Shown here: positions 1 through 5,181 of the stretch, piece after piece | How the letters are laid out: each line of letters begins with the position of its first letter | Numbering within the stretch: position 1 is the first letter of the stretch | Source of the DNA: Spirochaetaceae bacterium | GTDB taxonomy: Bacteria; Spirochaetota; Spirochaetia; Treponematales; Breznakiellaceae | Assembly: GCA_031278295.1 (NCBI GenBank) | Contig: JAITKQ010000013.1 | Span: 1 to 5,230 of the forward strand | Length of the DNA: 5,230 bases | Reading direction: 5' to 3' | Notes under the pieces: generated by a model | Seen by the model: only the letters and a program-made list of their open reading frames with translations | What the model was told of the DNA's origin: nothing | Databases searched by the model: none | Made by a program: the position numbers and the translations under genes

Positions 1-121
1 CCCAATCAGCGGCAAGCCGTGCGGCTTGTCTTACAGAACTCGCCCTCGTAAATGATGCAACGCTTACAAGATACCCCGCCGCAAACTTGTTTGCGACTTC
101 AGGGCGGGGAGGTTCATTAAC
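1..121 (+). mobile_element. Probable right end of an IS200/IS605-type (TnpB) element with omega-RNA-like hairpins
   Basis: Two hairpins are visible. One is CAAGCCG (13-19) with CGGCTTG (22-28). The other is nested: outer CCCCGCC (74-80) pairs with GGCGGGG (103-109), and inner CGCAAAC (80-86) pairs with GTTTGCG (89-95). The outer arm runs into GGAGG and TTCATTAA (108-120). A CCCCGCC..GGCGGGGAGG hairpin just inside the right terminus is, from general knowledge, common in IS200/IS605-family elements, whose right end also encodes the 3' part of the omega-RNA that guides TnpB. If so, tnpB lies upstream on the plus strand, outside this window, and the exact boundary falls near 113-121. No tnpB coding sequence can be identified in the visible part. 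The assignment rests on remembered terminal structure, not on a match, so the family is uncertain. Confidence 0.42.
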
Positions 122-322
122 TCCTTATACCACAAGAAATTACAACTGTAGTCACAATATTTCCGGGATTTTAGCTTATTTCGGCCTACCAACATTTTCA
201 AGTCAAATTTTCTTGCCGTTTTGTATGGTCAAACCCCGTTCTTTCTGTTCTGTGCGTTAAACGGGGCCTTGCCAACGAAAGCCGTTTAGCGCGGGAATCC
301 GGTTTCAGGTGAAACCGGATAA
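121..322. other. Non-coding stretch with competing stem-loops
   Basis: No supported gene lies here. Alternative hairpins are visible. CCCCGTT (234-240) can pair with AACGGGG (260-266). The overlapping GCGTTAAACGG (254-264) can instead pair with CCGTTTAGCGC (282-292), with one G-U pair on the plus strand; the two pairings exclude each other. A perfect palindrome, ATCCGGTTTC (297-306) with GAAACCGGAT (311-320) around AGGT, abuts the A-tract of the lipoprotein terminator. A structured small RNA or leftover mobile-element flank are both possible; nothing decides between them. Confidence 0.4.
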
Positions 323-351
323 AAAAAAGCGGGCTTTTGGCCCGCTTTTTT
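323..351. terminator. Bidirectional intrinsic terminator after the lipoprotein gene
   Basis: AAAAAAGCGGGC (323-334) is perfectly complementary to GCCCGCTTTTTT (340-351) around a 5-nt loop, so both strands carry a GC stem followed by a run of at least six T. It lies about 28 nt beyond the lipoprotein stop codon (380-382) on the minus strand and would end that transcript. It would equally stop plus-strand transcription coming from the putative mobile-element end at the left edge. Confidence 0.9.
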
Positions 352-379
352 AATACCCGCAAACGGGGAAACGCCCGCC

Positions 380-1576
380 TTAATAATCGTTGGGCGTATT
401 TCCTGTTACAAGGCCGCCTAATTTGTTAAATACGGCACCGTATTGGCCCAGAGAAACACCGCCGCCAGCGGCGCTGGTATTGCCGCTGATACTTCCGCCG
501 TTCATCGTAAAATTACCCATAGAGACGACGTGTACCCCGCCGCCGGCGGAAGCCGATTCATTGCCGGTAATTTCACCGCCGGTCAGGTACGCGTGCGAAT
601 CGCCGTCAATAAATAGACCGCCCCCTTTTTCTGTTTTTACGCCGCCATTCTTCTCTATTTTACCGCCGGACATGATAAAATACGTTCCATTCTGCACATA
701 GACGCCGCCGGCGTACCCGTCGTTGTGGTTGAAATCATTGTTGTTGTCCGTTATTAGTCCCGCCAGCATGCTCATGCTGCCCTTGTAAATCATGACAGCC
801 CCTCCGCTTCCGCTTGAGTTGCCGCGTATCTCACCGCCGTCCATTACGAATTCACCCTCCGATTCGGAAGCGTGCGTACCTATGCGAACGGCGCCGCCCC
901 ATAAGCTACGTCCGCCGGTCAGAACGAGCTTGTCGCCCAGCGTTACCTTGTTATTGCCGATGTACAGAACTAGCCTGCCATTGCCGCTAACCTTGCCCGC
1001 GTCCAAAATTCCGCCTGTAGCGGCGTCACCTTTTAGGATGATAGGCGGGTAGTTGCCGGCCCCCGAAACATCGACCATCGCGTCGCCAGGTCCGGAACTG
1101 CTGGAAGCGGTTATTTTGCCGCTGACAACAATCACCGCGCTTTCGCCTACCGGCCATTTACCGGAGCGGTACAGGGATTTTATCTTGTCAAGCGCCTTCT
1201 GTACCGTGGCAAGAGGGGCGGAGGCGCTGTTTCCCGCCGCCGAGTCGCTTCCGGTCGAAGAAACATACCATGTAGTATTCTGCGTACCCGGCGTCTGCGA
1301 AGCGCCCGGCGTCTGCGAAGCGCCCGGTGTCTGCGAAGCGCCCGGCGTCTGTGAAGCGCCCGGTGTCTGCGAAGCTCCCGGCGTCTGCGAAGCTCCCGGT
1401 GTTTGCGAAGCGCCCGGCGTCTTGTTAGCGTCGGCATTCGATGATTTAGCGTCCTTACTACTTTCGTTTAAAGATGAACCTAAAATCTCGCAACCTGTCG
1501 TACAGGCCACGCCAAGCGATACCATAAAAAGTACCGGTATTAAAAATTTGTTATGTATATTATATAAACCCTTCAT
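380..1576 (-). CDS. Predicted surface lipoprotein with TPGASQ repeat stalk and right-handed beta-helix
   Basis: This 398-aa protein starts MKGLYNIHNK. A basic N-terminus and a hydrophobic core (about residues 11-24) lead to Cys25 and Cys29. GVAC or TTGC could act as the relaxed spirochaete-type lipobox, so export and lipid anchoring are likely. A polar Ser/Asn/Asp/Lys linker (30-52) precedes seven exact TPGASQ hexapeptides (53-94) and a partial one, probably a flexible spacer. WYVSSTGSD with ATVQKAL (103-129) is typical of the entry to pectate-lyase-like or adhesin-like beta-helices. Six coils with GGxIxxN-like motifs follow at 247, 272, 304, 333, 360 and 387, alternating with GGA/GGV/GGG-hydrophobic motifs. 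No catalytic residues or C-terminal anchor are evident, and the chain stops right after the last coil. An upstream in-frame ATG at 1723 was rejected because the extension would translate the palindromes. The specific role (adhesion, glycan binding or structural) is unknown. Confidence 0.85.
   Translation of the reverse strand: MKGLYNIHNKFLIPVLFMVSLGVACTTGCEILGSSLNESSKDAKSSNADANKTPGASQTPGASQTPGASQTPGASQTPGASQTPGASQTPGASQTPGTQNTTWYVSSTGSDSAAGNSASAPLATVQKALDKIKSLYRSGKWPVGESAVIVVSGKITASSSSGPGDAMVDVSGAGNYPPIILKGDAATGGILDAGKVSGNGRLVLYIGNNKVTLGDKLVLTGGRSLWGGAVRIGTHASESEGEFVMDGGEIRGNSSGSGGAVMIYKGSMSMLAGLITDNNNDFNHNDGYAGGVYVQNGTYFIMSGGKIEKNGGVKTEKGGGLFIDGDSHAYLTGGEITGNESASAGGGVHVVSMGNFTMNGGSISGNTSAAGGGVSLGQYGAVFNKLGGLVTGNTPNDY
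1290..1415 (-). repeat. Seven tandem 18-bp coding repeats (TPGASQ)
   Basis: Seven head-to-tail 18-bp units start at 1290, 1308, 1326, 1344, 1362, 1380 and 1398; a partial unit follows at 1416-1421. Read on the minus strand, each encodes the Pro-Gly-Ala-Ser-Gln-Thr register. Units differ only at third codon positions: ACG/ACA, TCG/TCA, GGC/GGA and CAG/CAA. The hexapeptide is identical in every copy. Copy number in such arrays usually varies between strains by slippage or recombination; the unit of 18 bp keeps the frame whatever the number. Confidence 0.97.
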
Positions 1577-1582
1577 AATTCT

Positions 1583-1611
1583 AATATAACAAAAAAATGA
1601 AGGTGTGTGTA
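1583..1611 (-). promoter_or_regulatory. Candidate promoter of the lipoprotein gene, possibly leaderless
   Basis: On the minus strand TACACA (1606-1611) lies 17 nt from TATATT (1583-1588), a fair sigma70-like pair. The -10 box ends 6 nt before the ATG at 1576, so initiation would fall on or next to the start codon. No Shine-Dalgarno sequence precedes that ATG, which fits a leaderless mRNA. The -35 match is only 4 of 6; an alternative -10 (TATTAT, 1611-1616) lacks a good -35. Confidence 0.35.
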
Positions 1612-1617
1612 TAATAG

Positions 1618-1649
1618 AGTTGTTCAGAAACCTCAGTTTCTGAACAACT
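1618..1649. repeat. Perfect 14-bp inverted repeat upstream of the lipoprotein gene
   Basis: AGTTGTTCAGAAAC (1618-1631) and GTTTCTGAACAACT (1636-1649) are exact complements around the 4-nt spacer CTCA. No T-run follows on either strand, so it is not a classic terminator. It lies immediately upstream of the candidate lipoprotein promoter and could be an operator, an RNA hairpin, or one end of a small palindromic repeat element whose other end is the related palindrome at 1689-1746. Confidence 0.85.
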
Positions 1650-1656
1650 TCCGCTG

Positions 1657-1686
1657 AAAAAAAAGGCAAAATGCTTTGCATTTTGC
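1657..1686 (-). terminator. Intrinsic terminator for pheT
   Basis: On the minus strand a 9-bp stem, GCAAAATGC (1686-1678) with GCATTTTGC (1674-1666) around AAA, is followed by C and eight T (1664-1657). This is a standard Rho-independent arrangement about 136 nt beyond the pheT stop codon and before the lipoprotein gene, so it would separate the two units. The stem is AT-rich apart from its ends, so efficiency may be moderate. Confidence 0.65.
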
Positions 1687-1688
1687 AA

Positions 1689-1746
1689 GACTTGTTCAAG
1701 AACCCGTGGGCTTTTGCCCACATTCAAATAGGTTCTTGAACAAGTC
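1689..1746. repeat. 16-bp inverted repeat enclosing a second hairpin
   Basis: GACTTGTTCAAGAACC (1689-1704) is perfectly complementary to GGTTCTTGAACAAGTC (1731-1746). Inside lies a second perfect hairpin, GTGGGC (1706-1711) with GCCCAC (1716-1721) around TTTT. The outer arm resembles the arm of the palindrome at 1618-1649 (12 of 15 positions in the outer part), which suggests a common repeat family. It lies 76 nt past the pheT stop codon and would form the first hairpin of the pheT 3' untranslated RNA, where it could protect the RNA end. Confidence 0.85.
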
Positions 1747-1821
1747 CAATAATAACAGTATGGACACCGCCTGTCCGCGCGTGTAACGGCGGCGGTGAAG
1801 CGCCGGCCGTTTTAACCGGTA

Positions 1822-3594
1822 TCAGTCGTGGATCAGCAGATCCAGGTCAATCTCGGCCGCTGTACAGGGGGTTTTTATGTCCCAGTTTTCGAGGAGTTCC
1901 GGGTGGAACTCGCCAAAAACCCCGACTATCGTGCCGGATCGGACGATCTGGGCGGCGCGTCCCGGTATAAAGCGCGGGTCGTCCGCTTCCTGTACAGTGT
2001 ATTCACGGGAAATGTAGTAAAACAGAGTCTGTATCAAGGCTGCCATACCGTTAAAGTTAGCGTCCGTGCCGGCGTACAGGATGCCGGCGTACTGGCGTGT
2101 CGCCGTGCCGTAGTTTCTGGACGGGTCCTTGTAGGCCACCTTGCCTACCTCGAAAATTTTGTGGGGGTAGGCGGCGTTGGCGGAGACGGCCTCGCTCGCG
2201 GCAAGGCTTGCCAGCGGCGAATCGCGCACGTACTCGTGGTTTTCTGTCATCGGGTTGGCTATACGGATGATCTTCCCGCCCGTACCGCGCATCCGTGTTA
2301 CCAGATCTTTTTTGGAGCCAAGGTAGTTGTAAATCATCTCCTGAAAGCCGGCACCGACCAGGATTTCCTTTACCCTGCGGCTAAAAACCGTTACCGGCGA
2401 GAGTCTGCCGATTGTAAAATCGCGCGGGCGCTCCGGCGTGAAGGTGTCCAGCCCCCGCCCCAGCATCACGTCCTCCATAACATCGGCGGCGTGCAGGTAG
2501 TCGTTCCTGTACTCGGGCGGCCACGCACGGACGCCCTCAACCATTTCCGTTGTTCCGGCCTCGAAGTACTTCTGTTTTTCCGCCCTGCAACCCATACGTT
2601 CCAGCGCAGCTACGCAAGCCCTTCCGTCCAGCGGCTCGCCCAGAAATTTCCTGATACGATCGAGGCTGCAAAATACCGGTTGCTGAAAGTAGAACGGCGT
2701 CGTAACCGTCCTGCCAAACGGCGTGTCGTACCCGTAACAGACTTCCACCGGCTCTATGGTCCAGCCCTGATCGGCAAGATCGCAGGCCGCAATCGAGGCG
2801 GCGTGGGTAACGGCGGCCATGTCCGTGCCGGTTAATTCTACAAAAAGTTCCGAATCGCCCACCTGTACCGCACCCTGATCGGCGGAGTTTATGATCGGCG
2901 GGTAGGAAAGTACCGCGTCCCGTGCGTCAAGCAGAAGCGGGTGAAGGGCTTCCTGTTCCAGAATGAACGCGTACTCCCTGCCCTTGGGATGCTTTTTCAG
3001 AATCTCGCGCAGCGTAAACGCCCTTCCTTCCACAGGATTACCGTCGCAAAGTTCCCACTGTAGCGGCACAAACGAAACCGAATCGGGATCAAGCGCCCTG
3101 TAGTGTACCGGCCATTTTACCAGCGCGGCGCGGTAAACGCCCATGGAAATCGCCCGCCTCTTACGCCCGTAGTTCCAGGCAAGCTTTTCCTGAGTCTGGA
3201 TCATGTCGCGTAGCCCCGCGTCGGTGGTTTCTTTGCCACACGCGATGAAACCGGCAAGACAGGGGCGCACGGCCCTGACGCTGTCTTCGACTATTACGCG
3301 CTTTTTTGCGTCCTTCATACCGCCGGGCATGGAAAAGAAGGGGTAAAACGGTATTTTCCCGCCGTGATAGACGCGGAGCTGCCGCGCACAGCCGGCGGTT
3401 CCCCACAGATCCGGCCTGTTTGTATCGTTCAACTCGATTTTTAAGGTACGCTCCTCCTCGGCAAGGCCCTTGTCGCCGTCTTCGTCAAGTTCCGCCTTGG
3501 CGCATAGAAGCGCCGCCCCAAGCTCCTCACGGGTTTTCCAGCGTTTCCCGGCAAGGCTAAAAAAAAGTGTTTCGTTTACTTCTATCTTTGGCAT
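1822..3594 (-). CDS. pheT: Phenylalanyl-tRNA synthetase beta subunit, archaeal/spirochaete type
   Basis: The beta chain pairs with PheS in the cytosolic alpha2-beta2 enzyme that charges tRNA(Phe); it contributes the editing region and structural support, while PheS holds the synthetic active site. At 590 aa it has the length of the short archaeal-type family, without the N-terminal OB-fold extension of the usual ~800-aa bacterial form. Visible landmarks are the N-terminal DTNRPDLWGTAG motif (57-68), the B3/4-like middle region (about 100-270), the B5 domain with PPEYRNDYLHAADVMEDVML (359-378), and the core with NPMTENHEYVRDS (447-459), KIFEVGKV (479-486), GRAAQIV and VFGEFHPELLENW (545-571). 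The start follows a good ribosome-binding site. pheS is not in the window. Spirochaetes are known to carry this archaeal-like synthetase, thought to be an old lateral acquisition. Neighbouring atpB is separated by 203 bp, so pheT is probably transcribed on its own. Confidence 0.96.
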   Translation of the reverse strand: MPKIEVNETLFFSLAGKRWKTREELGAALLCAKAELDEDGDKGLAEEERTLKIELNDTNRPDLWGTAGCARQLRVYHGGKIPFYPFFSMPGGMKDAKKRVIVEDSVRAVRPCLAGFIACGKETTDAGLRDMIQTQEKLAWNYGRKRRAISMGVYRAALVKWPVHYRALDPDSVSFVPLQWELCDGNPVEGRAFTLREILKKHPKGREYAFILEQEALHPLLLDARDAVLSYPPIINSADQGAVQVGDSELFVELTGTDMAAVTHAASIAACDLADQGWTIEPVEVCYGYDTPFGRTVTTPFYFQQPVFCSLDRIRKFLGEPLDGRACVAALERMGCRAEKQKYFEAGTTEMVEGVRAWPPEYRNDYLHAADVMEDVMLGRGLDTFTPERPRDFTIGRLSPVTVFSRRVKEILVGAGFQEMIYNYLGSKKDLVTRMRGTGGKIIRIANPMTENHEYVRDSPLASLAASEAVSANAAYPHKIFEVGKVAYKDPSRNYGTATRQYAGILYAGTDANFNGMAALIQTLFYYISREYTVQEADDPRFIPGRAAQIVRSGTIVGVFGEFHPELLENWDIKTPCTAAEIDLDLLIHD

Positions 3595-3600
3595 GGTTAA

Positions 3601-3606
3601 CTCCTG
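3601..3606 (-). promoter_or_regulatory. Ribosome-binding site of pheT
   Basis: Minus-strand CAGGAG ends 6 nt before the ATG at 3594, a canonical spacing. It fixes the pheT start. It contrasts with the lipoprotein and the 176-aa gene, which have no such site. Confidence 0.8.
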
Positions 3607-3636
3607 TGTATGCCGGCCTTCTTTTCCGTCCGGCTG

Positions 3637-3655
3637 TAAAATATTTTATCATAAA
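3637..3655 (-). promoter_or_regulatory. AT-rich palindrome and possible -10 region upstream of pheT
   Basis: A perfect 12-nt palindrome TAAAATATTTTA (3637-3648) lies in an otherwise GC-rich gap, 43 nt upstream of the pheT ATG. On the minus strand it overlaps or adjoins -10-like boxes (TATGAT, TAAAAT), but no convincing -35 is found 16-18 nt upstream. It is the most promoter-like part of the gap. A short stem, GCCGG (3612-3616) with CCGGC (3630-3634), lies between it and the ribosome-binding site. Confidence 0.3.
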
Positions 3656-3672
3656 CACGTAGGCCGCGGTTT

Positions 3673-3788
3673 GGGGGGTAGCGCAAGCCAGCCTAAGCCC
3701 GCTTGCGGGCGGCGCGGGCTGGAGCGAAGGGGGGACGGGCAATGAATGCCGCACCCTGCCGGATAAGGTATGGAAATCCGTCCCCCCT
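3673..3788. repeat. GC-rich compound palindrome between atpB and pheT
   Basis: Three stems occur in 116 bp. CCAGCC (3688-3693) pairs with GGCTGG (3717-3722) and encloses GCCCGC (3697-3702) with GCGGGC (3705-3710). AGGGGGGACGG (3728-3738) pairs perfectly with CCGTCCCCCCT (3778-3788) around 39 nt. A second G6 run (3673-3678) could compete for the same C6 run. On the plus strand the large stem is followed by CAAAATTTTT, but no plus-strand gene leads into it. On the minus strand it starts about 10 nt past the atpB stop codon and may slow or end that transcript or stabilise its 3' end. It may be an interspersed repeat; that cannot be shown from one copy. Confidence 0.7.
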
Positions 3789-3797
3789 CAAAATTTT

Positions 3798-4541
3798 TCA
3801 TTCTGTCCCTACCGCTTCCGATACGTACAGTGTGGTGAGGAATGTAAAAACAAGGGCCTGGATAAAGCCATCAAAGAAATCGAAGTACAGCGAAAGCGGG
3901 ATGGGTATTACAAGCGAGAATTTTACCGCGCCGGCAAGCGCTATGTTTATCAGCGTCATTATTATGAAGCCGCCCAGTATGTTACCGAACAGGCGGAGAC
4001 AGAGGGATAGCGGCCTGATGACATACTCCAGCAGGTTGAACGGGAGCATCGCCGGCACGGGACGTAAAAGTTTTTTGAACCAGCCGGCCGGCCCGCGTAC
4101 GGCAAGGCCGCTGAAAAGCATCAGCAGGACGGACAGGGCCGCCAAGGCCGCGCATACGTTGATGTCGCGTGTCGGCGGCTTTATGTCGAATACAGGCTCT
4201 CTGCCAAACGCAAATACCGGTGTTATCGCCGGCAGTATGTTGGCGGTAAGCAGGAAAAGAAAGAGGGTTCCTATGTAGGGGTTGAAAATTTTGGCGTGTT
4301 TGCCGAACTGCTGCTTTGAAAAATTGTTTAGAAACTCTATGCCGGCCTCCAGCAGGGTTTGAAAGCCGCGCGGTATCCGCCGCAGATTCCTGGTAGCAAG
4401 CAAGGCGGCGCTTACAAGCAGAATCATGACCGCCCATGAAACGATAACGGTTTCCGTTACCGGAATTTTGTGCCCCGCCATGCTTATCGTAAAAACAGTC
4501 TCGATTTCGAGACTCTTCATCAATTCTTCACCCAAATTCAT
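3798..4541 (-). CDS. atpB: ATP synthase F0 subunit a
   Basis: Subunit a is the membrane stator that forms the two half-channels through which ions reach the c-ring. The 247-aa chain has the expected length and several hydrophobic segments (about 31-50, 89-112, 129-148, 185-210 and 222-243). Family motifs are present: PTRDIN (123-128), PLSLCLRLFGN (177-187) with the essential Arg183 (E. coli Arg210), and GFIQALVFTFLTTLYVSEA (225-243) with Gln228 (E. coli Gln252). Two ion-path positions look unusual: Phe192 where His or Glu is normal (E. coli 219), and Asp221 where Glu or His is normal (E. coli 245). The start overlaps the stop of the 176-aa gene as ATGA, so translation is probably coupled. A second ATG (Met8, 4520) is preceded by GGTGA at 7 nt and could be the true start. 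No atpE or other ATP synthase gene follows, which is unusual. Confidence 0.93.
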   Translation of the reverse strand: MNLGEELMKSLEIETVFTISMAGHKIPVTETVIVSWAVMILLVSAALLATRNLRRIPRGFQTLLEAGIEFLNNFSKQQFGKHAKIFNPYIGTLFLFLLTANILPAITPVFAFGREPVFDIKPPTRDINVCAALAALSVLLMLFSGLAVRGPAGWFKKLLRPVPAMLPFNLLEYVIRPLSLCLRLFGNILGGFIIMTLINIALAGAVKFSLVIPIPLSLYFDFFDGFIQALVFTFLTTLYVSEAVGTE

Positions 4542-5068
4542 GTTATGCTTTCCACGTCTTTTTTGAAGAAAAAATCGTCCTTAAAGTAGGTTTTTAGTAG
4601 CTCTTCCGGGATTTTGTGGTTGTTGTTCATGCTTTCGTAAGTCTGTTCCAGAAAGCCCTTGATCACGTAAAAACAGCCAAGAAAAAAGAATTCGTTCACC
4701 TTCTCGATTGCGCTGAAGGCCTGGTACAGGGCAAGGGGGTTGTCATGGACGAATTCAAAACTTATATAGTCAACGACCGCTTTTTGACTCAGGCTGCACG
4801 CAAATACAACTTCTGAAACGGGAAAGCCCATGCGCATCCTGTCCTTGCCCATACCGACGAAGTAGGCGCCTATATGCTTTCTGTCTATCCCGCGTTCAAT
4901 GGAGCGGGCAAGTTGCGGATAGAGAGGGGCGTTCAGTTCGCAAAGCTGCTCGTCCGAAAGTCTGTTGTAATGTTTTAGCTGGCTCTCTTTGCGGATAAAG
5001 TTCTTCCAGCGCCGGGCGATGGCTTCCGCTTTAAAATTGAAGGTTTCTATCAAAACACAGTCGTTCAT
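4538..5068 (-). CDS. RsbRD N-terminal-like helical sensor protein, first gene of a unit with atpB
   Basis: This 176-aa soluble, mainly alpha-helical protein has no signal peptide or clear membrane segment. Residues about 15-145 resemble the RsbRD N-terminal domain, found at the front of stressosome RsbR-type proteins and some sensor kinases: ARRWKNFI (18-25), LSDEQL..LYPQLARSIERG (37-60), and GFPVSEVVFACSLSQKAVVDYI (81-102). No STAS, kinase, GGDEF or other output domain follows; the last 30 residues are charged and Phe-rich (DDFFFKKD, 164-171). It is therefore a stand-alone input domain that would need a partner. Its stop overlaps the atpB start by 4 nt, so the two are co-transcribed and probably translationally coupled; it occupies the place atpI often has, yet is not AtpI. 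The ATG lacks a Shine-Dalgarno sequence and lies at the predicted transcription start. An in-frame stop upstream (5102-5104) rules out a longer form. The domain call is from pattern memory and moderate. Confidence 0.72.
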   Translation of the reverse strand: MNDCVLIETFNFKAEAIARRWKNFIRKESQLKHYNRLSDEQLCELNAPLYPQLARSIERGIDRKHIGAYFVGMGKDRMRMGFPVSEVVFACSLSQKAVVDYISFEFVHDNPLALYQAFSAIEKVNEFFFLGCFYVIKGFLEQTYESMNNNHKIPEELLKTYFKDDFFFKKDVESIT

Positions 5069-5075
5069 GCCGTTT

Positions 5076-5104
5076 ATTGTAATGGTTTCAAGCCTATCTG
5101 TCTA
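5076..5104 (-). promoter_or_regulatory. Sigma70-like promoter giving a probably leaderless mRNA
   Basis: On the minus strand TAGACA (5099-5104, 5 of 6 to consensus) is separated by exactly 17 nt from TACAAT (5076-5081, 5 of 6). The -10 box ends 7 nt before the ATG at 5068, so the predicted transcription start is the base before, or the A of, that ATG. There is no Shine-Dalgarno sequence between them. The unit driven is the RsbRD-like gene plus atpB. Confidence 0.55.
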
Positions 5105-5181
5105 TGCCCCGCAGTGAGAAAAGCGAAAAAGTAACCGAAAAGTATGGTTTGAGACAGAAAGAAAATGTAACTCAAATTAAA

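Noticed and set aside
3..260. Plus-strand open frame of about 86 codons from the window edge
   Set aside because: It runs through the strong hairpins of the putative mobile-element end, has no recognisable protein features, and its composition changes near 121.
1290..1421. CRISPR-like direct repeats
   Set aside because: Units are 18 bp, directly adjoining without spacers, in frame and synonymous within a coding gene.
1053..1589. 178-aa plus-strand reading frame with CEAPGV repeats
   Set aside because: It is the antisense shadow of the TPGASQ repeats; a repeat whose length is a multiple of three opens all frames in which one unit has no stop.
1610..1615. Perfect TATAAT on the plus strand as a promoter
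   Set aside because: There is no -35 element at a suitable distance, and no plus-strand gene lies downstream; the DNA would run into hairpins antisense to the pheT 3' region.
1577..1723. 49-residue N-terminal extension of the lipoprotein from an ATG at 1723
   Set aside because: It would translate straight through the palindromes at 1618-1721 and the pheT terminator and would bury the signal peptide; Met at 1576 sits directly before a normal lipoprotein signal.
1828..2835. 335-aa plus-strand reading frame
   Set aside because: It is entirely antisense to pheT, which has unmistakable family motifs and a ribosome-binding site.
3595..3797. A hidden atpE (c subunit) between atpB and pheT
   Set aside because: Six-frame reading shows no hydrophobic hairpin of about 75 residues; the gap is palindromic and too short.
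3703..4278. 191-aa plus-strand frame
   Set aside because: It is antisense to atpB and covers the non-coding palindromes; it has no protein features that make sense.
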